This document shows, one piece after another, positions 48,821-60,587 of a DNA stretch of 64,000 nucleotides. Each line of letters begins with the position of its first letter. Positions within the stretch are counted from its first letter, which is position 1. The stretch comes from Wuchereria bancrofti. Its lineage: Eukaryota > Nematoda > Chromadorea > Rhabditida > Onchocercidae. Position numbers and translations under genes: made by a program. The notes under the pieces are model-generated. The model was not told the DNA's origin. It made no database searches and saw nothing but the letters and a program-made list of their open reading frames with translations. The stretch covers positions 3,456,399-3,520,398 of the forward strand of contig SSBO01000001.1 of NCBI GenBank assembly GCA_005281725.1, written 5' to 3'.

Positions 48821-50791
48821 TCAAACAGCACTTGTCATTGATTCGTTGGATATTGATGTAGATGCCAAATGCTCCGTCAAGTCGGTTTCCTTCCAGCCTT
48901 TTCGGCTACCCTGGAAAGTGTTGAGAGTGTCAATTCAAATAAAATTGTTTTGAAGAAAGAAAAAATCACCTTCCTCTTTCAAGGAATAATTTCTGCAAAA
49001 GAAAAACTATAAGAAACGAATGAAGTCCTGTACTAGAAGAGGCGCAGATGCACACGACCGTTTCATATGAATCTTCCCAGAAATGGATTATGATTACCTC
49101 TAAAAAACACTCTGGAAAAAAATATATAAATAAATACTTTGATGATTAAATAGCCATTGTTGGTGGTATAGGATGATATGGAAGAAAGTCGGACATCAGA
49201 AGGGATTGTATACTTCCGTGTGAAACTTCGGCGTAGTCTTTGCGCACCAGTACCATCATCTTCTAAGCGATCCCCAATTACACTAAGCGTGTTCTGATGT
49301 AAAGTTACCTGGAAAGAATATTTATTTATTGCTCATAATTTTGGGTTTTGTCGTCCACTTGTGTTGGATTTAGAAAAAACCTGAATATCTCTCGGTTGGA
49401 AATGTCTTGTGTCTAGTTGAATCGTGAAACCATGTTCTGTATTAATAATATCACCAGCACTCGATGGAATCTGTGGTGAACCAGCACGTCGTAGTCGAAG
49501 TTCCTGCTACTAATTTGCTTTTAAAAACGGCTATTAGTCTACAGTATTCAGACCGATTTATAAATCCATGAACAATAAGCCTCAATTTCTCCCACCAATT
49601 TGTTTCACTTTTTTCCTTAAATTTCGCAGATTTTGAATTCCGATTTATCAGCGCTTCGCCAATAAACTTAATGATGAAATCTTACCAAATTATGAGTCTG
49701 ACTAGTAGTGTTCAGCGATTTTACACTACGATATCCCAGACCCGAGCTACTGGCCATATCCTTATACTCTTGCTTTCGTCGCCTAGATTGCCATAAACCA
49801 TCTTCTCTGAAGGATGCATGAATATTAAATGTTTTTATCAACATGATCAATCAGTTACTTCAAGTGTTATGGGTAGGCAGGTATATTTCATTTGAAATTA
49901 GTTGGAAATATATCTGAAATAATTTTTTGCACTTTTATCTTTTTCTTGTCTGATAACAATTCGCTATTCCTATTTTATAACTTTACGATGTCTGTGCAAA
50001 GTCAGTTGTTTGAACATTTTTCGGCTTAACTTTCAGGAATTCAATTGAATAAATGTATAAAAATAACAGAATGAAGTTAATTTAAAATTATCCAGCAATG
50101 ATCGCATAATATGTCTAAATATACATCCTTTAGTTCTTTTTGGACTTTTTTAAGCATCTTTTATAGCACAACTTCTAGGACTCATATTAAACTTATCAGT
50201 AAGTTGAAAATAATGAATTCCTTTACATAGCACGAGACAACATTCTGAATAATCGCTTAATATCACCAATCTGATGATAAATAATCCAAATATTGCTTAT
50301 ACCTGTGTTGAAATCATTTTTTTATTTCAGGTTCTAACCATAACAGTAAATTATCAAATCTTGAAATTTAAAAATAGCGAGAAATTTAATTGAATAACTA
50401 GAGAAATATATGAAAAGATCCCCTCTCATGCTTTTGCTTAAGCTTTTGTAGGTTAGATTTTGGAGGTTAGAAGTTTTCAACTGTTTGTTTTTTGACAACT
50501 TGCTTATTGAAACTAAGAAAAATAGTAACGTCTGTTGAATGGTTCCTAAGAAATTGACAGAAGTAGAGTGTCAAATAATTTGAGATCGATGGAACTTATG
50601 CTTTCTTTGAGATGGTTAGAATCATTGTGCAGTAGATTGAATGATTAGAATGATTAAAACGATAATGTCACTCACATAGGACAATAGCTAGGCCGAGCAA
50701 TATATGTGATTGGCATGGATGTGACGTGCTGCTGTTGTGCGGTCTTCCGAACAACATTCTTTTTCCGCTCCCATTCTGAGCAATTTCTTTC
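48821..50791 (-). CDS. Small heat-shock protein (alpha-crystallin domain), N-terminus unresolved
   Basis: Five in-phase exons: 50676-50791 (contains VTSMPITYIARPSYCP), 49686-49806, 49381-49503, 49138-49308 and 48821-48910. The alpha-crystallin domain spans exons 3 and 4: GDIINTEHGFTIQLDTRHFQ, then VTLHQNTLSVIGDRLEDDGT, then RRSFTRKYTIPSDVRLSSIS and TNNGYLIIK. The last exon adds a charged and Ser-rich tail (GSRKGWKETDLTEHLAS and on). At least 206 residues are seen, longer than the 16-kDa HSPs, so it resembles the larger nematode members such as HSP-25 or HSP-43. The I-x-I/V C-terminal motif is not evident. Exon 1 is not identified; the frame of the 50676-50791 exon needs a phase-0 upstream exon. 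Role: ATP-independent chaperone that holds unfolding proteins. Confidence 0.85.
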
Positions 50792-51562
50792 CTACAATTT
50801 TTCCATGTCTAAGGCCAATATCTTTATTATTTACTGTTTGTTCACTTAAAGTAGAATGGATAAAAGAAAAATGAGATAAGTAATTATCTAGTTAAACACC
50901 TTTCTGATAAGAAGGAATGTCAAGCCTTTGATAATATTTTCTGTAGTGCTGTTCGCAACATTTTCGAAATTTTAGCTTAACTTTTTTAACTCTCATAACT
51001 GAATCAGCCGATGAAGCGGTAAATATCACAATCAGATGGAATAAACAATTGTCCGCCATCTGATTAATGCGCATAAAATGGAATGCGGAAATGCTTCATG
51101 AAATATTTCATAACAACGAAAAAAAAAATTCATTTCAAAATTGCGTCAATTTCTTATGCACAGATCCATAGATCCATCCATCTATCCGCATAAGAGGATC
51201 CCAAGAGATGCATGCATCGTTACTTAAGCACTTCATTTCTGTTGTCAACAAATAGGACTGAACCAGTAGTAAGTAGCTTACTGTTCACTTATCACTGGTC
51301 AAAGGTAAAACTAACCGAGCTATTTCCAACTTCATTATGGTACTCGTTTGAATCGTAAATGCGAGACATTGTTTGTATGAAATTATTGTTATAAAGGCAT
51401 TGTAAGAGTTAAACAAGCAAACAAGCATTTAAATACCAATGAATTGACCGATAGTAACACATAATCTTACCAGCATTAAAAAGAACCGTTCAATACCGCA
51501 AAAATGATAAATGAGAAGGAAAAATGAAGGGAAAAGAAAGGATGATTGATGCGTGGATTCAT

Positions 51563-51567
<5 letters not shown>

Positions 51568-51597
<30 letters not shown>
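51568..51597. repeat. (GA)n microsatellite
   Basis: About 13 GA units upstream of the sHSP gene on its template strand. Confidence 0.9.
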
Positions 51598-51600
<3 letters not shown>

Positions 51601-54257
51601 GAAAAACGGCACACAGTCAACTTGCCCTTATATTTTATATTTTTGATGTGAGCAACTGATAAAACTGCTATCTCTCTTATGTAAAAGTAGTCGTGGCATT
51701 ATCTACATTTCATATTGATAACAGAGGTTGTTTTGTGCAGTGTTGAAGATTAATCAAAAGTTAAATATTCCAGGTTTCAACATTTCCAATTTTAGTTAAC
51801 ATTTTGTCTGATCCCTAGATGGAAATACGTACAAAAAATGATAACAAAAATATGGCTTTGATGATGTGAAATTTAGGTTGATCGAAAATAAGTAAGGAAA
51901 TAGAAGTGGTATATCAATAAAATTGCGGATTGAATGTAACTGTTGCTAAATTTGAATTTTTACAGTTCCGATCAATCTCTAGAAGATTAAAGAATATTTA
52001 TGTTCCGTTTTTCTTCTTCCCTATTGTTGACCATTAGTCCAATTACATTATTTTATCTTGCGAGAAATCTTTAATTCTTAATTTAGGGGAAATAAAGAAA
52101 GCTTGCTACCATAATTGCTCTGCCAAGAAATGTTTACTTTCTAGCAATCATAAAACTCTGAATCTTTGTATACGACATCACTAGATAAGTTAATTGAAAT
52201 AGTCTAATCTTGCATAGCAAAGTAATGAAGCAAAAGGAAAAAAAGATAGCCTTCAGTGATCTGATCTGAATCATTTGTCAGATAGTACAATGCGAGTTAT
52301 GGCAATAATCATAATAGTTCTAATCATTGAAAGTATCCGATCACTTAGTACATAGCACCAATGTGTCAGACACCTTATTTTCATATGAACATTGTCAAAG
52401 AGATTCACCAGTTAATTTGTCCAAGTATTCCCTTTACCTATTAGTTTAGTAAACATGAATAAATATTACAAGTGACACAGTTGAGATGCATTCATTTAAA
52501 TGTAATGCACACATTTGCAAATTCAGGAAAGCTGCAAACCATTTTCTATAAGAAAAGCCTTATGGCACCATCTCTTCTTAGTAATTGATTCAACTGACTA
52601 ATAATAAATTTTTAAAACTCATCGAAATAATACCATTCTCATTTATTGCACTTTTCTGTAGCAAATTTACTTCCATTTTAAAACAATTAACTAATTAAAT
52701 TTGATAGAGAACCTTTGGACCAAGCACTGTTTCCCGTCGGAAAGATTGACTCCACAGCTGACTAATCTATACACATACACAGACACCTGGATCGGTGTTT
52801 ATTTATTTAATGAAGCTGGCTGAATTAACACTGCGATACTGTAAACTGTGAAGTTATAACAGTTGTACGCTTTCTGTGTGCCAAGAAATTCCTTGTAAAA
52901 GAAAATATACACTCAAGAGATCTCTCCTCGAAAATGCGGTCCGAGATTAATAATTTGAAGGTGTAAAGCAAACGGATATCACAGGGAAATACAAGCAGAA
53001 TAACTGGAATGTGCGAAATCGGTTTAAAACATAACTGAGTAGAAGTGAAGATTTCCTCCTGTACTGAAGAGTAGTTCTATATTGACGAAAAAAGATTGAT
53101 GGTTGAACAATGGGAAGAAATAGCTGTCGCATTTCTGTGCAAACCGACGAATCGTTTGCATAACTTAGTGTTGCTACTTCTGCTTGTTTTACTTTATTTT
53201 TTGCTCTACTGACAAGCTAGCTAACTTTTAATAAGAAATTGAAAGTTATCCTATCACTACTAATGCAGAATAACACTGTCAGATAAGGCTTATGCATTTG
53301 AAAAAGTCTAAACAAGAGATGTTCTATTTTAGTAAAAAGCAACAGATGAAATAATTCTTGCAATAGGATAAAAAACTGGGATAATGGAGATAGATAAGAA
53401 GGATCACCTAAAAAGCAAAAATTTCAGATTTTGAGGATTATTTGCGCCACTTTAGAATTTATTCTTTGAAAATATTGGTTTAGATTAAAAAATTTTAGAA
53501 CACATTAGTGATTATTAACCATCACTGGAAATTCTCAAAAAATAGAAAGAAGACTGGTCGGGGAACTCTAGAATTGTATGTGAAAGAGATGACACGAGAC
53601 TGAAAGCAGGAGTGGGAAATACGTCGATTATTGTACTTGAAATCATGATCACGATCGATCGGAATGACTTCGGATTATCGATGTATGTGCAAAATACAAT
53701 CTCATCAGATGAATGACATTTAAAGAGACGTTTATTTTTAACAATCAATTCAATTAAAAAAGAATTTAGTGATTTTATATCGTTTCTATAAGCAAACTAA
53801 ACTTCATATTTCGTTTCATATAATGAAACTTAATTGGGAATAGTTTAACAACTCTATCTCACTATATATATACTGTGACCTGTTTCATCCATCCTTCATT
53901 GCTCATTATCATATGTTTACTTCTGTGAATATGTGTGGTAGGTAAGTCGTGGCAAACTGTCGCAAGTACTTACCTCAGCGCTTGAACTGTCCTACTTTAG
54001 CACCACTACTAACATGGATGAAACATCGTTCTGTAAGCATAGCCATCTCGAAACTTTGTCCCACGTACCTCATCCAAGACTAACGGGAAGAAATCAGTCT
54101 GCGGGATGATTGGTTGCATTTAGGCTCCATAACGGCTGTAGTGTTCATGAGCGATGAGTTCGTTTGTTTGCTAAGTTTGCGTGGACGTACGTGTTTTGTG
54201 AGGAGGAGACACCAGTATTACGTGAAGGGTCGGACTTCGGTATTAACTTAGCAGTTT

Positions 54258-54261
54258 TCAG
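54258..54261 (+). promoter_or_regulatory. Candidate trans-splice acceptor of UCR-1
   Basis: AGTTTTCAG ends 2 nt before the ATG at 54264. It has no evident donor upstream. The start chosen gives an Arg/Ser-rich, mitochondrial-type leader ([19 protein letters not shown]), whereas the overlapping ATG at 54270 is in a frame that does not join exon 2. Confidence 0.45.
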
Positions 54262-54263
54262 AG

Positions 54264-57200
54264 ATGTCATGGCGTTCAGTATTGTGTACTGCTTCCAAAA
54301 CGCTCTTCGCCTCCAATGGCTTACACCTTTCGGTAATTCGTTAAAAAATTTGCATTAATTTTTTTAGTTTAGGATATTTTGACATAATTATATACTCCGA
54401 CAATATGCGTATGTCAGTTTTAATTTGTGGTATCCTAAATCAGAGATGTCATGGCGTATAAATAGTAATGCAATATAATATAATGCTAATTGATATTATA
54501 TCGTTGTTCATTCATAGGAACTTTTACAAGTAGCATTTTCTCTTCCAGAAGTAGTCTATTCATTCTTTGTTCATCAAAAATATCATTATTATTGTGTTCA
54601 TCAAAAACATCATTATTATCTGGAAAATGAATGGCAAAAAAATGCGTCAGAAAGATCAAATTATTTTATGTTGTGTGACACTATTTATTTAACAGTAACT
54701 GTCATTTAGCTCAGAACGACAGCAGTTTATGCAGCACGTGATGTATTGAGTAGTATTTCTGCGCCCGAAGTTACATCCCTGAAGAATGGGTTTCGTGTTG
54801 TCACTGAAACTAACCAACGACCAACCATCGCTGTAAGCGCTATTTTTATTGCTCAAAACTTTAGTGCGTACATTATAAATGTGGCTATATTTCGTATACT
54901 TTAGCTGATTGCACTTTCTCTCTGCACAACTTTGATACGAGACATATTTTGTTCATGGGTTTTATATTCAGCAATTGCTTTTAACTAGCAAAGTATTATT
55001 CAAGTACATTTAGAAAAAGTTACAGGTCGGCGTTTGGATCGATTCTGGAAGTCGTTTTGAAAATGAAGCGAACAATGGAATTTCAAATTTCCTGGAACAC
55101 ATGATGTACCGTGTATGTTTACCTTTAAATTTCGTGAATACTGCTTTGGTAAAAAAAAAATTTTTTTAAATTAAATATTTTTACAGGGCACAAAGAAACG
55201 ATCGCAAACAGAATTGGAGACAGAATTGGAGAAAATTGGTGCAAGATTTGATTCATATACTTCCAGAGATCATAATGCGTTTTATGTGCAGTGCGTCGCA
55301 AAACACTTAGAGAATGGTATTCTGTATAGAAAAAAATTAGAGAATTCTTTGTAATGTAACGGATTGAGCGTTTATCGGACTGTTAAATGAATGTTTTTGC
55401 TTACTGCAGTGGTGGCACTGCTGGCCGATGTACTACAAAACAGTAAATTAGAGCAAGCGACTTTGGAAACTGAACGTACTCGAATACTGTGTGAAATAAA
55501 TAAAGCAGCTGAAGATCCCAGTGAAGTGGTTTTTGACTACCTTCACAATGCTGCTTTCCAGGGAACACCTATGGCTAAATCTGTCTACGGTACGGAGGAG
55601 ACAGTGAGGTAAATTTGATGTTTATGTATTTCTTTTGTTTCTAAACTTTTCAGTCATCAACTTCAATTGATAAACAAGTTTTTTTTTTTTAAATTCAAAA
55701 AGGAAAGGGATAATATTGAAAATTTATAGAAGTAAAAAAAAGAATGCACTTTTCAAGTTACTTGTAACAATTGTATACTTGTAGGAATTTGACACGAAAT
55801 GATTTGCGCAAATATATAGATGCTTACTACAAGCCATCTCGGATGGTGCTGGGTGCAGTTGGTAATATTGAGCATTCTCAAATTGTAAACCTTGCTGAAC
55901 GATATTTTGGTAATCTTTCAATTGGTCAGTCGGGAAATACTCTTGATTCGGAGGGAATTCGTTTCACGGGAAGCGAGGTGATTTCTACCTTAGTAAATAT
56001 GCAATGAATTTCATGTGTATTTTGAATTTATATATTAGAGTGGCGCTTGAATATTCTAATTCATGGATTTTCGTAACTCCTGGATGACTTCGTAACTATA
56101 TTATCATATATTATTTGTTAATTATATATTTTTTGGCCTTTATATGCTTCCATATATTTAATTAATGCTGTTGTTTCAGTTCTTATATCTGGATTTATTT
56201 AATGCTGCTATTTCAGTTCTTATATCGGAATGATGATATGCCTTTTATGTATGGCGCGTTGGCAGTTGAAGGTGTTGGTTTCAGTCATCCCGATGCTATC
56301 CCATTAAAAGTTGCAAGTACAGTAAGTTAAAGCTATGTGTAATTAATTTCTTTCTCTAAAAGTGATTAGAATGGTAAAACTAACCAGCATTAATAGGCAA
56401 ATATTGCTGTAAATGCAGAAAGAAGTTTTCATGCTGATAAAGGCCTATCTCTGAATGGCAAATTGATTTTTCAGATGATTGGCGATTGGGATTGTACACA
56501 ACTATCATCAACCAATGCTACCACTGCTGTTACGCAGAAAATTTCTACAGGTTATGGTGTGCATCAGTTGAAGTCATTTTCTATCAATTATGGGAACTGT
56601 GGTTTGTTTGGATTCTATGTCGTTATGGATGGTAGCGATGTAGCTTCTACCACATTCGGTATGAAGGAAGTTATTCGGGGTTGGTAAGTGATCATTTGTC
56701 AGCAGTACTGATTAGGTTAGATATATTTAGGGTGATTAGGTTGGTCAAAATCTAATTAAATGTTAAGATTTTAATGGAAATATAAAACTTCTTTTAAAGA
56801 AGTATATTTGAACAACGAAAACATTAAATATGCATCGATCACTTAAAATGATGTTTACGCCGTAGTAATGAATGCGATGGTTTCAATTTAAAATGTAAAG
56901 TGTCAAACTGAGTACACTTACTAGCTGATCATTGTTAAAGCTGTTTACTGGGAAATTTTGAGGAAAAAATTGGCTGTAGGAGTATCTGAAGAAGAGATTG
57001 AGCGAGGCAAAAATATGTATAAAACAGTAGCATTTTCGGCTTTGGAATCAAGCGTTACACGTGTTGATGATATTGCTAAACAGGTATGTAAAGTATTTTC
57101 CTATTGAATATATTTAGAAATTCATATTTATAATTCTTTCATAATTAGAATTCAGCCAGTTAATGTTCTTACTCACAAATTTGGTCGAACACTTCATTTT

Positions 57201-57609
57201 TTGATAAGTTTTATTTGATTGTTACCGTTATTTGTAACGGTTTTTCTTTTTTCATATATTTAACTGTCAATAAAATTCGAGTTTTTACATAACAGTATAT
57301 TCTACGTAGGTCCTTTATTCTGGTACGGTACAATCATTGTCCGATCTTGAAAATGCTATTGAAAGTGTAGATAAGAAGGCAATAAGTGAAGCTATGAACA
57401 AACACGTCTATGATCGAGACCTTGCAGTTGCAGGAGTTGGTATGCAGTACTTTTTTTTCTTTGCGAGTCAATACTAGGGATCAAATTTGCCAAATTTACT
57501 GTAAATTTTGCATTCTGAAGGTTTCAAACCTACTTTTTTTACAGGACGTACCGAAGCTTGGCCAGATTACTATCAAATGAGAATAGGCATGAGTGCTTGG
57601 CGATTGTAA
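54264..57609 (+). CDS. ucr-1: Ubiquinol-cytochrome c reductase core protein 1 (MPP-beta-like)
   Basis: Eleven exons: 54264-54332, 54710-54832, 55026-55112, 55187-55316, 55410-55608, 55785-55977, 56217-56321, 56475-56683, 56963-57083, 57310-57439 and 57545-57609, all joining in phase with about 475 residues. M16 peptidase-family hallmarks: [83 protein letters not shown] and a C-terminal half ending [18 protein letters not shown]. The zinc motif HxxEH is NFLEH here, so the first His is lost. This fits a structural core subunit of complex III, not an active processing peptidase. The mature protein faces the matrix. The N-terminus looks like a mitochondrial presequence. The Rieske gene follows on the same strand. 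Confidence 0.93.
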
Positions 57610-57919
57610 AGTAGTAATGTTATTTTTTCAGTTGTAGTATTTCAGTGTCCAGTAGTATTGCTTTTTGTTATTATTACTCTGTATTATGCCACAATTTTTT
57701 TTTTTGTTGTAATGCGGATAAACTTTATAACTTTATCAAGTGAGGTGTTAAGTTCTGTGTCGTATTCTTCACTTTCTATCAAAAACCGTGTAAATGATTA
57801 TGAAGAATTTTTTTGGTTGTATTTGTTTGCGACAATCCTTATTTGTGAATTTATCTGAAATACGCTGTTTAAAATTTTTGTCAGTAACATTTGTGTAATA
57901 ATTTTCTAAATTACATTTC

Positions 57920-57922
57920 CAG
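57920..57922 (+). promoter_or_regulatory. Candidate trans-splice acceptor of the Rieske gene
   Basis: TTACATTTCCAG ends 16 nt before the ATG at 57939 and 313 nt after the UCR-1 stop. No coding exon upstream pairs with it. An AATAAT, a possible variant poly(A) signal, lies about 20 nt before it. Confidence 0.45.
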
Positions 57923-57938
57923 GTGCTCCAAAAGAATT

Positions 57939-59864
57939 ATGGCAACTTTAGTGAGGACTCATCAAGCTGCTTTAAAAAGGGTAATGTTTGGATGATACAC
58001 TGCACACAGGTTTTTTGCCGTCAACGATGGGACTGATAGTAAAGTCTGTGCCTTTTTAGAGGAACATTTTTCAGTGCTTTCAACAACAGTTTGATGAATA
58101 TTTAACGGAAGAAACATTAAAGTAGTTTGTATAAGAACACATTTTCTTGTATTTGGTTTTTCCTCAGGTGTGTGGAAGTCAGCCAACTGGACATTTGCAA
58201 ATACCGCTTTCCGCAAAGGATAAGAATGACACTGTCCCTCTGGTAATGTCCTCTAACCGAAATTCGTGGTTAGATGCCCCATCTTTGGGTCTCAGCATGT
58301 TGTCTGCGATGTCTGTTAAACGAATTGTAGGTTAGTGAGTCTTGATTAGTTTTCCTTATATTTTATTTGAACATGAAGAAACAGTCCTTAGCTATGGTTC
58401 TTTTCCGATATTATGAAGTGTCATCCATTGTACGGAATATTCAGATCATAGTCTAAGATTGCTTGCAAGTATGGTCTTATTTTTTCAACATAAAGTGGTG
58501 TGGAATTTTATGAATTTCTGATTAATGGATGTAGATTTTTATTACTACCAATATATTTATTTGATCGGTTTTTTGAAGCAACATCACGTCGTTTAATTCA
58601 CACCGATATAAGATTTCCGAAATACTACGACGATGAACGGTCGAAGGTAGCTAGTGACTCAACAAAAGCAGCCAGAGATACTGAAGATTTTCGCCGTGTG
58701 ACGGCCCAAGGATTGTTGTTCGGAGGTCAGACCATTTCCAGTTTACCAACATTTTCCACTGCTTCATAAATCTCTTTATAAATTTTTTATGGTGCTACTT
58801 CGTGATAATTTACAGTAAACGGAGCAGTTTACCTCTACATGGCTACGAAGTTTGTACAGTCGCTTGTCACTTACAAAAGTATGCCAGCTGATCAGTTAGC
58901 TATGGCAAATACAGAAATTGATTTGGACGAAATTCCTGAGGGACAGGTAAGTTCTCGGAACTTCGTAAATGAACTTTTGCATAATAAATTCATTTTATAT
59001 AGACCCATCACAGCGGATTCGAAAACTGTTTTGCAACGAGTTTATAGTTCATTCAGTTCTGAAGTGTGAATTAATATTAACATCGTAACCATTATTGTAT
59101 TTGTAATCTCATTTACAAATCTTGAAAGTTGATTTTTCTAGTAATAACTTATTCTGATAATTACTGCATTCAGCAGTATTCTTTCTTTGTAAATTTTTCG
59201 AAATATTTGTCCTTATCAGGATTCTTTTTCAAAATCTTTTAGTGCAAAACGTATACTTGGCGCGGAAAACCGCTGTTTGTAGCTCATCGTACCCAGGATG
59301 ACATCGGAAAAGCGAAGAGTGTCAACTTAAACGAATTGCGTGATCCACAGACTGATGATGAACGAGTAAAGAAAGATGAGTGGCTTGTAACTATAGGTGT
59401 TTGCCCTCATCTTGGATGTGTTCCGCTAGGTTCGAGCAATATTGCGACTAATTTTAATTTTTAAAAAGGGTTTCAGTGAATTTAGCTATCAGAGATAGAT
59501 TAAATATAGTTGTAATATGGCATAGTTGCCTTGTCTTATAAAGCAGGAACAGACCGAAGTTACAGTGGATAGATTGGTGCTTATCTTAGCAAGTGTGACG
59601 TTTAGCTCAGTCTGAGTCGTTTGTAATTAAAGTAAGGACAAGTAACATATATATGTAAATAACACAAAAGGTGAATTATCATTGAATAAAGCTTATCGTC
59701 TTTAATTTGCAGCAGGAAAAGGAGATTTTGGCGGTTATTATTGCCCTTGTCATGGCTCCACATTTGATACATCTGGTCGTATACGCTTAGGACCCGCACC
59801 AACTAATCTTGAAGTACCGCCATACCAAATCACTGATAACAACAAATTGATTGTGGGCGATTGA
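57939..59864 (+). CDS. isp-1: Rieske iron-sulfur protein of complex III
   Basis: Six exons: 57939-57980, 58168-58330, 58579-58725, 58816-58946, 59243-59429 and 59713-59864, all in phase. The N-terminus ([14 protein letters not shown]) is a mitochondrial targeting sequence. The transmembrane helix region includes [19 protein letters not shown]. The 2Fe-2S cluster motifs are CPHLGC (Cys-x-His) and [11 protein letters not shown] (CxxH), and the typical [12 protein letters not shown] follows. The mobile head sits in the intermembrane space and passes electrons from ubiquinol to cytochrome c1. The symbol is that of the C. elegans orthologue. It follows UCR-1 by 329 nt on the same strand, with a candidate trans-splice site between. 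Confidence 0.96.
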
Positions 59865-60381
59865 TGCATGAAGCTTAACAACTATGCGGATGAATTTTAT
59901 CATTTCGTTTAGGAATTTAGCGTTGTAAGATCTTTAGGATTTTGAAAGGATAATGAAACTTTTGAAAGAAAGAATAGGATATAATAGTTTTCTGTCTTAC
60001 TGCTCTGTGTATTGTTTTCAGTCTTAGTGCCGCAGCGCTTCAAATATGTCTTCAAGTTTCCTGATTTTTATTGCTAGATAACAGCCTGATGTAAGCAGTC
60101 CTTTAAATTGCTGATTAGTATAGTTGCAACCGTGCTATACATTCATCATACTTCTGCTCTTTACTGAAAACTCTGGTTCTTAACTAGTTCCTATTTCTAT
60201 TTATTTTGTTAATTCATCAATTTCAAAGCGTAATTTTTATTTGGTTAAAAATGTGATATATATATATCATACACATGTCGCCTGTAAAGTTGTGACGTGT
60301 AATGCATACTGGACCTCCAAATAGTAAGAGATGGATATTTGCATAAAGCGGCTAATGACGATTTTTTGTTTGACATAGTTG
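59865..60381. other. 3' flank of the Rieske gene
   Basis: About 500 nt, AT-rich, holding the presumed 3' UTRs of two convergent genes. A minus-strand AATAAA lies near 60234-60239. Confidence 0.45.
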
Positions 60382-60587
60382 CTATTGCATGGAATGGAAA
60401 AGTCGTTCTGTTCGTTGTGTTCTTTCGTCAGAACTTGTTTTTGCTGATGGGAAGGTGAGGGAAGTTGCAGCGTTGTTGTTTGCTGCGATGTCAATGAAGG
60501 AGTTCGTGTCATCATCACCAAGGTCCAGTTGTATGACTGGAAGGTCTTTAGGTCGCCTTATTCTCCTCAGTGCAGTCATCTTGGCCA
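60382..60587 (-). CDS. Possible small orphan gene, 68 residues
   Basis: ATG at 60587, five nucleotides after an ACAACAG that could act as a trans-splice acceptor; stop at 60382-60384; an AATAAA about 145 nt downstream. The frame encodes a basic start (MAKMTALRRIRRPKDLPVIQ), an acidic patch (LDLGDDDTNSF), then Asn/Ala and Ser/Thr-rich sequence ending RTERLFHSMQ. Base composition is clearly less AT-rich than the flanks. A plus-strand frame over the same bases (60389-60637) is an alternative reading with a hydrophobic end. I recognise no family. It may instead be the last exon of a longer minus-strand gene. Confidence 0.35.

Larger units (their letters stand above)
50792..54263. other. Long region without a recognised gene
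   Basis: About 3.5 kb between divergent genes (sHSP on minus, UCR-1 on plus). It should hold the missing first exon and promoter of the sHSP and the UCR-1 promoter. Apart from a GA microsatellite at about 51568-51597, I see no repeat, RNA gene or convincing exon. Confidence 0.45.

Noticed and set aside
54270..54358. Alternative UCR-1 start MAFSIVYCF at 54270
   Set aside because: This frame does not join exon 2, whereas the frame from 54264 does and gives a mitochondrial-type leader.
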